A DNA stretch of 23,146 bases, taken from positions 1-23,146 of the forward strand of contig CAMWJT010000002.1 of assembly GCA_947174625.1 (NCBI GenBank), given 5' to 3'. The DNA comes from an uncultured Ruminococcus sp. (GTDB lineage: Bacteria; Bacillota; Clostridia; Oscillospirales; Ruminococcaceae). Under the pieces are notes generated by a model. That model had not been told where the DNA came from. It searched no databases and saw nothing but the letters and a program-made list of their open reading frames with translations. Shown piece after piece: positions 15,398 through 21,115 of the stretch (positions are counted from its first letter, which is position 1; every line of letters begins with the position of its first letter). The translations under genes were made by a program, and so were the position numbers.

Positions 15398-16640
15398 CCT
15401 TCCTGTATTGTTCGCCTACCATCTGCAACGGAATCGTACCGCCATTGCCGATCAGCTGATTACCACCATCCACCGAGGACATATCCAGAAATTCTCTTCC
15501 TTCGTTTGGCATATACAGGAAATTACTGATTGCTGTTGAGATGGAATTGATCTGTGTAAACTGGTCAACACGCATCAGAACCCTGGTATTAAATTTGACA
15601 GTATATCCTTTTTGGATTTCGTTTTCTGTCAACAGCTTTTCTTCGATTTCTTCCTCATACTGTTTGATAATGAACAGCATGGTATCCACCAGGAAAGAGA
15701 TCTGCTGTGATTCTGAATTGGCATAACTGGACTTTGTGTAATCGCCTATCTGATCTGGTTTGATGCCGAAGGCTGATGCTATCTGCAAGGCGGAATATTG
15801 TTTCAGCTCTAAAAACTGAGAATCTGTCAGCTTAATATTAAGCGGCGTTAGCGTAAATCCTAATGGAATTGGTATAATGCCGCCTGAATTCGTACCGCCA
15901 GAACCGCTTGCATATGCTGTAATCCCGTCTTTCAGAGCCTTTACATTATCGTCGTTGAGTGATCCTGTGTATTGCAGCACCGCTTTTGCAGTCATCCCGG
16001 ATTGATACAAGTTATTCTGTACATTCTGTGATTTAACAGCTCCCTCGATAATTCCGCCGATCATGTCACGGGTCGGAATGCCTGTAATGCCATCTCTTGT
16101 CATAAAATTCTTAAAATGCAGTACTTCCTGGGATTTCAGAACAATGTTACAAGTTCCATGTGTGTAGTTGTAGTACACATCCGGAACATCTGCAAGAAGT
16201 TTCGCATCATCAAAGTAAATTGTGACTTCTGTCGGGTCAAGAGGATACAATTGCGGGCATTCTGGTATCCGCTGATCTATGAAAGCGTAAGCATTCCCAT
16301 AATGATTCCGCCATAGTTCCAACAAGCCCCAGAATGTGGATGCTGTCATATATGGATTTGGTCGTTTCAGCAGGACTCTGTAGAAACGATGCTCCTTTTT
16401 TGACAGCGTTCCGGTCTTTTCAGTGTGCTGCATCACTTTCAGCGGCAATTTTCCCATGCATTCAGACAATACTTTCATGCAGCCGAAATAGGTTGCTTCT
16501 TTCAGTTCACTATCATTCAAATCCTTGGAAATACCAAGAAAATCAAGCAGCTGGTTGTATTCTGCTGTACGTTTGTAATTTTTGTTTGTCAGGATGTTCC
16601 ATGCCTTTTTGAGCCGCTGCAAGAACTGTTCTTTTTCCAA
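15354..16640 (-). CDS. Portal protein (HK97 family)
   Basis: A 428-residue portal that forms the dodecameric DNA gate. Recognisable blocks are CMKVLSECMGKLPLKVM near 50-70, LLKRPNPYMTASTFWGLLEL near 90-110, GNAYAFI, the wing/stem region and the late helix ASAFGIKPDQIGDYTKSSY followed by a long amphipathic stretch (FLVDTMLFIIKQYEEEIEEK). The length is normal for PF04860-type portals. The start is TTG with GGAG about 8 nt upstream, placed 4 bp after the terminase stop. Confidence 0.94.
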   Translation of the reverse strand: MEKEQFLQRLKKAWNILTNKNYKRTAEYNQLLDFLGISKDLNDSELKEATYFGCMKVLSECMGKLPLKVMQHTEKTGTLSKKEHRFYRVLLKRPNPYMTASTFWGLLELWRNHYGNAYAFIDQRIPECPQLYPLDPTEVTIYFDDAKLLADVPDVYYNYTHGTCNIVLKSQEVLHFKNFMTRDGITGIPTRDMIGGIIEGAVKSQNVQNNLYQSGMTAKAVLQYTGSLNDDNVKALKDGITAYASGSGGTNSGGIIPIPLGFTLTPLNIKLTDSQFLELKQYSALQIASAFGIKPDQIGDYTKSSYANSESQQISFLVDTMLFIIKQYEEEIEEKLLTENEIQKGYTVKFNTRVLMRVDQFTQINSISTAISNFLYMPNEGREFLDMSSVDGGNQLIGNGGTIPLQMVGEQYRKDGEKSENDSEKYAD

Positions 16641-16644
16641 ATTA

Positions 16645-18393
16645 TCATCTCCACTTCATCAATTTCAGGTATTCGTCGAGTTCGTCCGAAACGTTGACAG
16701 GCTTGGAATCGCTCTCATCAATGAGCATCAGTGCAAAAGCATCTATAACAGCGTCTACAGGGTCAATGCGCTTGTTTTCTTGCTTCCGTCCTGCCACTCT
16801 CCGCTTGTCAATCTTGATGTTGTCATAACTGTCCCTTACAACTGCCGCATTCATGAAAGACCATGTCAGTAATTCGTTGTCTTTGTCGTACTCAATCTGT
16901 TGTCCCTTGACGTAGAGCTGTATAGCAACAGTAGCAGAGTTCAGATTTCTTGCCGACTGGGTGATTGTCACAACCCGACACCCGAATTCATCCAGATCTT
17001 GCAGAACACCAGCAGCGTTTGCAACGTCAATGCCAATTCCTAAAAACTGCAAGTGATAGGTGTCCTGAATCTCATGCAAATAACGAATGATAAATTTGTA
17101 ATCATTCATATAGCAGCTTTCTCCGCCTGTCACTGTGATTAATTTTTGGCGTTCCCACAGATCATAAGGTGCTATGTCTGTTTCAATGTGTTCGTTCATT
17201 CGACCACGAGGCATGAAACTGTGACTCCAAATATAGAACTTGTTTTCTCCCATTGGAAACACAAGTGCAATACTTGTCAGATCTCCGCCGGAAGACAGGT
17301 CAACACCAGCATAAGCCTGACGATAGCCCTGATCGTTTGCTATGTGGTGTAAAGTCCTGGATGAACCGCATTCCTTCCACTTATCCGGATCAATGTACTG
17401 ATTGTCAGTGTTCTTCACCCACATATTCAGGCATTTGCAGACGAAGTCTCTCAGATCCATACCACCCATATCTTTAGCGGTCTGTGCGTCCTGCCTCAGA
17501 ATTGCAAGCCTTTCAGAATCCATAACAGAAAACGGGCAGGATTTCGCCCAATTCTTTTCATCCCAGATGTCATCTCCAGAATCCATGCAGTAAATATCAA
17601 CAAAGAAATCTTCCGCAGTTGTCAGTCCCCTGAGAATCTTCACGGCATAGTCGTCCATCTCTTTACAGAAACTTGACAAATTGTCGCCTCTTGTTGTAAT
17701 CATAGAGACCAGTGTTTCTGGAAGTGAACGTGTGCCGTTGTAAATCGCTTTGTAAATACGGTTATCTCTGTGCTGATGGAGTTCGTCAATGGACGAATAG
17801 ATCGACCGGAAACCATCATCCAGACCACTGTCCTTGCTTAGAGCTTCCAGTGTACAGCCTGTGTTATGAGCTGTAATCATTGATTTGTAATCCTGAATCC
17901 GGAAATAGGCGAGCAAATCAGGGTCGGCTTCGATAAAGTTTCGGGTTTCTTCCCATGCTAAACGGGACTGCCGTTTTTTTGTAGCAACTGTGAATAATTT
18001 CCCTTTGTGATACCCGGAAAATGCCATGAGATAAGCGGCAATAATGCCGTTCTCCATTGTCTTTCCCTGTTGTCTTGAGATTGATTTGTACCGTCTGCGG
18101 AATCTTCTTTTTCCGTTGACAGTTTTCTTCCAGCCAAACAGACTACCCAGATCAAATGCCTGACAATCCATCAACCGCAGCGGCTTGACCTCTGTTCCCT
18201 CTGAGATTCTTAAACTTTCCGCAAAGTGAATAATTTCCTGTGACGCATCCACATCCCAATAGAATGGGAACGCTTCTGTTCTCTGGCGATCAAGATCATG
18301 CAAATGACGCTGACAGGCAAGCAAATGTAAAGTACCACAGACGACTGCCCCGGAGACAACTTTCTTTGCGTATTCTGTCACCCTGTCAATCAT
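16645..18393 (-). CDS. terL: Large terminase subunit (TerL)
   Basis: A 582-residue packaging motor. The ATPase domain has a Walker A variant SRQQGKT at 106-112 and Walker B SIYSSIDE ending D203-E204. The C-terminal RNase H-like nuclease has D365 (AGVDLSSGGD), D456 (IGIDVANAAG) and D547/D551 (DPVDAVIDAF). This is the terminase_1/YmfN-like family found in cos-type HK97 siphophages. It overlaps the small subunit by 8 bp. Both catalytic domains look intact, so the packaging machinery is not visibly degraded. Confidence 0.96.
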   Translation of the reverse strand: MIDRVTEYAKKVVSGAVVCGTLHLLACQRHLHDLDRQRTEAFPFYWDVDASQEIIHFAESLRISEGTEVKPLRLMDCQAFDLGSLFGWKKTVNGKRRFRRRYKSISRQQGKTMENGIIAAYLMAFSGYHKGKLFTVATKKRQSRLAWEETRNFIEADPDLLAYFRIQDYKSMITAHNTGCTLEALSKDSGLDDGFRSIYSSIDELHQHRDNRIYKAIYNGTRSLPETLVSMITTRGDNLSSFCKEMDDYAVKILRGLTTAEDFFVDIYCMDSGDDIWDEKNWAKSCPFSVMDSERLAILRQDAQTAKDMGGMDLRDFVCKCLNMWVKNTDNQYIDPDKWKECGSSRTLHHIANDQGYRQAYAGVDLSSGGDLTSIALVFPMGENKFYIWSHSFMPRGRMNEHIETDIAPYDLWERQKLITVTGGESCYMNDYKFIIRYLHEIQDTYHLQFLGIGIDVANAAGVLQDLDEFGCRVVTITQSARNLNSATVAIQLYVKGQQIEYDKDNELLTWSFMNAAVVRDSYDNIKIDKRRVAGRKQENKRIDPVDAVIDAFALMLIDESDSKPVNVSDELDEYLKLMKWR

Positions 18394-18898
18394 TTTCGTT
18401 CACTGCTTTGTCAAACTGTGCAAAGCGGTTCTGTTTCTTTTCTTCCTCTTTCTGTGGAATCACAAGCTTGCATCTTGATGTAATTGTAAGTCCGAGTGCT
18501 GATGCGCAGGTATGTGCCTGTCTGAAATATCGTTCCTGCCGCTTGTCCAGCTTGTCCATCATGGCAGCCCAGTCAGTAAAAGCCTGTAAATCCGAGCTGT
18601 CCGGTTGTGTTTTCTGTGCAGAACGGATGTCTTTGACTGCCTGCCGATACAGTTCTTCCGCCGTAACGTAGCGAGCCAGTGCATCAATATCTGTATCACC
18701 TATTACGCCCAATTTTGTGAGTTGTCCGGCAATTTCCAGAAAATACTTTTTCTGTTTTGCCGTCAGATAAGACGGCGGTCTGATGTCTGTTGCAATTGGC
18801 TTAACTTCTGCACGCAGTCGCTGTTCTATTTCAGATTTTGTCAGGTGTTTCTTGCCTTTGGTCATGATGAGTCCGACTGGTTCTCTTGGTCTTGCCAT
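18386..18898 (-). CDS. terS: Small terminase subunit (P27 family)
   Basis: A 170-residue DNA-recognition subunit of the terminase. A basic start (MARPREPVGLIMTKGKKHLT), then a helical body (PPSYLTAKQKKYFLEIAGQL, DTDIDALARYVTAEELYRQA) and a C-terminal region with HTCASALGLTITSRCKL are typical of P27-type subunits. A longer frame to 18916 exists, but AGAGGTG lies just before the ATG at 18898. The HNH gene and a G-rich putative cos region directly upstream support cos packaging. Confidence 0.92.
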   Translation of the reverse strand: MARPREPVGLIMTKGKKHLTKSEIEQRLRAEVKPIATDIRPPSYLTAKQKKYFLEIAGQLTKLGVIGDTDIDALARYVTAEELYRQAVKDIRSAQKTQPDSSDLQAFTDWAAMMDKLDKRQERYFRQAHTCASALGLTITSRCKLVIPQKEEEKKQNRFAQFDKAVNEND

Positions 18899-19004
18899 GC
18901 CATCACCTCTTATCATTTTTAAAAAATTTAGGGAATTTTTTCTACGGTTTAGACCTTTTACACCGTTGTTCCTAAAAAAGTTTCACAGAATTCTGACCCT
19001 CCCC
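18899..19004. other. Putative cos/packaging region between HNH and terS
   Basis: About 100 AT-rich bases between the HNH stop and the terS start. On the minus strand the end of the HNH gene runs into GGGGGAGGGTC (19005-18995), a G-run of the kind seen at cos ends of Firmicutes HK97-type phages. A 5-bp inverted pair ACGGT/ACCGT (18944-18948 and 18962-18966) could be a terminase-binding element. This is inferred from the HNH-terS-terL arrangement; the cut itself cannot be seen. Confidence 0.45.
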
Positions 19005-19439
19005 CTATTTCCGGACAGTTCTCAGATCAATCACATCAGGATCAGACTTGTGCAGTTTTTCCGGATGCCGGAGATTATGACAGTGTGTACAGACGGCTTC
19101 CAGGTTATCCCAGTCAAGCCGATGTTCCCATCCTTCCACAGTCTGTATGGGTTTGATGTGATGAACTTCCACCGCCAATCCTGTACAGCCCTTGTCCAGA
19201 TGTGCTTCACACCGCCAGTCAGTAAACGAAAGCCTTGCACGGCTCATTTGCTTCCATGCTTTGGAATGGTAGAATGCTCTATATTGTTGATTTCGTTGAT
19301 TTCGACTATGGTTGTATCGCTTTTGTTTTTCTTTCAATCGCTCTTGCCGTTCACGATCTGCAATCAATTTACAATCAGGACAGTACGTCATCCCCTGCGG
19401 TATCAGTTTCTTACAGCGTGGACAAGGTTTGTATGCCAT
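19005..19439 (-). CDS. HNH endonuclease with N-terminal zinc ribbon
   Basis: A 144-residue nuclease. C6-x-x-C9 and C20-x-x-C23 form a zinc ribbon. After a basic helix, the HNH fold runs from C77 (WRCEAH) and C85 to V92-H93-H94-I95, D111-N112 and C117-T-H-C120-H-N-L-R-H125, giving the conserved H, N and H. HNH proteins encoded beside terminases assist terminase cleavage at cos in HK97 and related phages. A frame start at 19475 exists, but AGGAG 7 nt before the ATG at 19439 defines the start. It is the first protein gene of the late operon. Confidence 0.93.
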   Translation of the reverse strand: MAYKPCPRCKKLIPQGMTYCPDCKLIADRERQERLKEKQKRYNHSRNQRNQQYRAFYHSKAWKQMSRARLSFTDWRCEAHLDKGCTGLAVEVHHIKPIQTVEGWEHRLDWDNLEAVCTHCHNLRHPEKLHKSDPDVIDLRTVRK

Positions 19440-19475
19440 CCGGTTTCTCCTTTTCTTTTTCTCCTGATACAGCAA

Positions 19476-19511
19476 AGAACATCCTTATATATACAATAGA
19501 AAAGACGTTCT
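19476..19511. promoter_or_regulatory. Imperfect inverted repeat upstream of HNH (possible operator)
   Basis: AGAACATC at 19476-19483 and GACGTTCT at 19504-19511 are inverted copies with one mismatch around a TATATA-rich centre. They lie in the 5' leader between the tRNA-like gene and HNH. They could bind a dimeric regulator such as the nearby Xre protein, or form an RNA hairpin. Confidence 0.3.
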
Positions 19512-19531
19512 TTATTACTTACGTGTTAGGT

Positions 19532-19604
19532 TGGTTGCAGAGGACGGAATCGAACCGTCTGCTTCAAGGGTAAACCTTGCGAGCTGCCATTGCTCTACTC
19601 TGCC
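19532..19604 (-). tRNA. tRNA-like gene with a 5-nt anticodon loop
   Basis: The minus strand folds as a tRNA. The acceptor is GGCAGAG/CTCTGCA (6 of 7 paired, G1-A72 mismatched), followed by ACCA. T8 is present, the D-arm is GAGC-AATGGCA-GCTC with G18G19, and the T-arm is GACGG-TTCGATT-CCGTC. The anticodon arm is abnormal: CAAGG and CCTTG pair perfectly around only five bases, TTTAC. A 4-bp stem with a 7-nt loop GTTTACC is possible, but then position 37 is C rather than a purine and the anticodon would be TTA. I read it as a tRNA with a two-base loop deletion or a tRNA-like element; the amino acid cannot be assigned. It lies about 80 bp after the late promoter. Confidence 0.6.
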
Positions 19605-19611
19605 GGAAAGT

Positions 19612-19631
19612 GCTTCTGAGAAACCAGAAGC
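19612..19631 (-). other. Hairpin directly 5' of the tRNA-like gene
   Basis: GCTTCTG and CAGAAGC pair perfectly around a 6-nt loop, ending 8 nt before G1 of the tRNA-like structure. No T-run follows. It may influence RNA processing of the leader. Confidence 0.5.
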
Positions 19632-19685
19632 ATAAAGATAAATTAAGAGGGGAAAAGACTGTGCTGGCTGTCTTTTGATGTACTA

Positions 19686-19714
19686 ATTGTACAGGATTTT
19701 TTATGATAAGTCAA
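19686..19714 (-). promoter_or_regulatory. Sigma-A type promoter of the late operon
   Basis: On the minus strand TTGACT (19714-19709) and TACAAT (19691-19686) are separated by exactly 17 bp. Transcription would start near 19679 and run through the tRNA-like gene into HNH, terS and the rest. It lies 20 bp after the xre terminator. The strong consensus suggests it needs repression or insulation in a lysogen. Confidence 0.8.
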
Positions 19715-19737
19715 TGAAATTCTACAAAACATAGAAT

Positions 19738-19773
19738 ATAAAAAACACTCTCTGACTAACGTCAAAGAGTGTT
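19738..19773 (-). terminator. Rho-independent terminator overlapping the end of xre
   Basis: Thirteen paired bases (one G-U), AACACTCTTTGAC with GTCAGAGAGTGTT, close a GTTA tetraloop and are followed by TTTTTATATT. The xre stop codon TGA lies inside the 5' arm, so the last codons of the gene double as terminator stem. Confidence 0.88.
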
Positions 19774-19983
19774 CTTGTTTTCTCCAATCAGAAGATAATT
19801 CAGGGATGTGCAGAATAACGCAGAAAGCCTTATGATAATGATATAATTCGGCTGCGTTCTGCCTCGTTCCCAGCTGGACACAGTCTTATCTGACACATAC
19901 AGAATACCCGCAAGCTCTCTCTGTGTCATGGCATTTTTCTTTCTCAAATACTGTATCCGATCTCCAATATTTTTTGTCTGCAT
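19762..19983 (-). CDS. Xre-family helix-turn-helix repressor
   Basis: A 73-residue single-domain DNA-binding protein: NIGDRIQYLRKKNAMTQREL, then LYVSDKTVSSWERGRTQPNY as recognition helix and loop, and LSALFCTSLNYLLIGE at the end, the standard HTH_3/Cro-CI layout. GTG (19992) and ATG (19989) starts sit almost on GAGG; the ATG at 19983 has 8-nt spacing and is preferred. It has its own promoter and terminator and lies immediately upstream of the late promoter. Control of the element or of that promoter is plausible but unproven. There is no dimerisation or peptidase domain, so it resembles a Cro-like or minimal repressor. Confidence 0.87.
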   Translation of the reverse strand: MQTKNIGDRIQYLRKKNAMTQRELAGILYVSDKTVSSWERGRTQPNYIIIIRLSALFCTSLNYLLIGENKNTL

Positions 19984-20036
19984 GTACATCACCTCATGTT
20001 CTTTAGATGCACAGCACTTTTTCCCTCTTAATTACA

Positions 20037-20065
20037 ATTATACCATTTTTTTTACTGCAAATCAA
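20037..20065 (-). promoter_or_regulatory. Promoter of the xre gene
   Basis: Minus-strand TTGATT (20065-20060) and TATAAT (20042-20037) are spaced by 17 bp, with TGG just upstream of the -10 (extended -10). It lies about 55 bp before the xre start. Confidence 0.82.
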
Positions 20066-20085
20066 TATATTTCTTTTCAGCAAAG

Positions 20086-20158
20086 TAAAAATTTTTTGGA
20101 TATCATATAAAAGGGTTCGGGCATTTCCCGATTGGCAGAGCCAACTAAAAATTTTTTG
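20086..20158. repeat. 13-bp direct repeats flanking two tandem hairpins
   Basis: TAAAAATTTTTTG occurs at 20086-20098 and 20146-20158, exactly 60 bp apart. Between them lie two abutting perfect hairpins: TCGGG-CATTT-CCCGA (20117-20131) and TTGGC-AGA-GCCAA (20132-20144). No coding frame is supported. The arrangement suggests a structured element such as an origin, recombination site or bidirectional terminator; which one is unknown. Confidence 0.5.
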
Positions 20159-20237
20159 AAAATAATTATTTCTAAATTGTGAACAGCATGCCGTCAAGGT
20201 CGCAGACTTTGTCCAATAAATGAAACGGAGTGAATGG

Positions 20238-20300
20238 TCTGTTTTGCAAGTTCTGTAAGGAGCGTGCAAAACAGATATTGGGTTAACACTATCTGTTTTG
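20238..20300 (-). promoter_or_regulatory. Three alternating repeat arms (mutually exclusive hairpins)
   Basis: On the minus strand, arm A (20300-20291, CAAAACAGAT) is complementary to arm B (20276-20267, ATCTGTTTTG), and B (as 20275-20265) is also complementary to arm C (20248-20238, TGCAAAACAGA). A:B and B:C cannot form together, the logic of attenuators and leader-peptide switches. A short ORF ends inside arm A. Neither hairpin is followed by a T-run, so any switch would act on translation or RNA stability, or the repeats could instead be DNA-binding sites. Confidence 0.45.
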
Positions 20301-20339
20301 TTTGAAATCTTTCAAGCAAAATATTGCCACTTGTTCCAT
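20289..20339 (-). CDS. 16-codon leader-type ORF
   Basis: An ATG at 20339 opens MEQVAIFCLKDFKQNR and stops at TAG 20291-20289, at the distal end of repeat arm A. AAAGG lies about 12 nt upstream, a weak ribosome site. The position relative to the alternating hairpins is like that of a regulatory leader peptide. No intact gene follows except xre, which has its own promoter. It could be chance. Confidence 0.25.
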   Translation of the reverse strand: MEQVAIFCLKDFKQNR

Positions 20340-20382
20340 AGAAAAAGCCGCCTTTCTATTCTCTGAGTTTATCATTATTCTC

Positions 20383-20411
20383 ATTATAACAGATTCCAGC
20401 GTTTTTTTCTA
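20383..20411 (-). promoter_or_regulatory. Possible extended -10 promoter
   Basis: Minus-strand TGTTATAAT gives a consensus -10 (20388-20383) with a TGn extension. The -35 position holds only TAGAAA. Transcripts would run through the leader ORF and alternating hairpins toward xre. Confidence 0.4.
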
Positions 20412-20466
20412 TCTTTTTTTCTTCGAACTCATGTTATTACACTTTGCATTTCACTGTACACTCCGC

Positions 20467-20497
20467 AAAAAACTCTCCTGCAATAAGCAGGAGAGTT
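20467..20497 (-). terminator. Rho-independent terminator of the VWA operon
   Basis: A perfect 11-bp stem, AACTCTCCTGC with GCAGGAGAGTT, has a 5-nt loop and is followed on the minus strand by TTTT. It lies downstream of the VWA gene, the small membrane protein gene and the remnant, closing that transcription unit. Confidence 0.88.
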
Positions 20498-20514
20498 GAA
20501 TCATGTGTTAAGAA

Positions 20515-20785
20515 TCAAGTGATGAACAATTCCGCACTTTTCTGAATATTGCACAACTTTATCAGAATTATAGTGCTTTTATGAATATCTTCCGGATCAT
20601 CATTTCTTTTCATAGCAATGGAATCTACAATAATATCGTTACCGGTTTCATCAATCAGCTTACTTCCTATTTGAATTTGAAGATTGTTACAGCAGAACCA
20701 TTATTTGTAGTTTCTATATTCCTAACTGGTGTCTGATATTTATTTATCAATCCTAACAAACTGAAATCATTTTTTTCTTTTTGTG
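20515..20785 (-). pseudogene. Frameshifted remnant after the small membrane protein gene
   Basis: Reading leftward from about 20785, one frame gives ETQKEKNDFSLLGLINKYQ and a further protein-like run, ending at TAG 20669-20667. A second frame continues through IGSKLIDETGNDIIVDSIAM to an acidic DDPEDIHKS segment and stops at TGA 20515. The change of frame falls near 20670-20690. No start codon with a ribosome site is visible, and the family is not recognised. It lies directly behind the 108-residue gene and before the operon terminator, so it was probably a third operon member. Confidence 0.6.
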
Positions 20786-20788
20786 TTT

Positions 20789-21115
20789 CTATCCGCCAGG
20801 AGAGGAATCAATATATACTTCAGTAATTATACCATTTTCATCCACTTTCATCCAGTAGTACCAAGATAAATGATCCGGCATAACCCAGCTATTACCTGAA
20901 GAAATATAATATCCTCTTTTATTACCAATGTTTTTATCAAACTGACCATATCTGGATTCTACCGCTTCAACTGTATTGCCTATTATCCACCAATCGTTAT
21001 ATCTAATACTGATTGAATGAGATAATTTAAATAATATCATTAATAATACTATGATTGCTGCCACTGATAAAATAAATAATTTTCTATAGCTGATGGATGA
21101 ATTAGTATTCTCCAT
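20789..21115 (-). CDS. Small membrane-anchored protein, unknown function
   Basis: A 108-residue protein with one N-terminal hydrophobic segment (LFILSVAAIIVLLMILFKL, residues about 13-31) after a short polar start, then an extracytoplasmic domain. The motif NTVEAVESRYGQFDKN followed by GYYI and YYWMKVDENGIITEVYI resembles small BamE/SmpA-like alpha/beta domains by pattern only. The start overlaps the end of the VWA gene by 14 bp, and the ribosome site is weak, so translation is probably coupled. The partnership suggests it acts with the VWA protein at the envelope. Family not recognised. Confidence 0.72.
   Translation of the reverse strand: MENTNSSISYRKLFILSVAAIIVLLMILFKLSHSISIRYNDWWIIGNTVEAVESRYGQFDKNIGNKRGYYISSGNSWVMPDHLSWYYWMKVDENGIITEVYIDSSPGG

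Noticed and set aside
1113..19439. A tailocin (headless tail particle)
   Set aside because: Terminase, portal, protease and capsid genes are present with intact motifs, so particles with heads are expected.
1113..19439. A gene transfer agent cluster
   Set aside because: The HNH-terS arrangement, probable cos site and tRNA-like leader fit an ordinary cos phage better. Absence of early genes may only reflect the window edge.
20003..20269. Minus-strand 88-codon frame upstream of xre
   Set aside because: It starts at a TTG inside a repeat arm and runs through two hairpins, the direct repeats and the xre promoter. The composition is unlike a protein.
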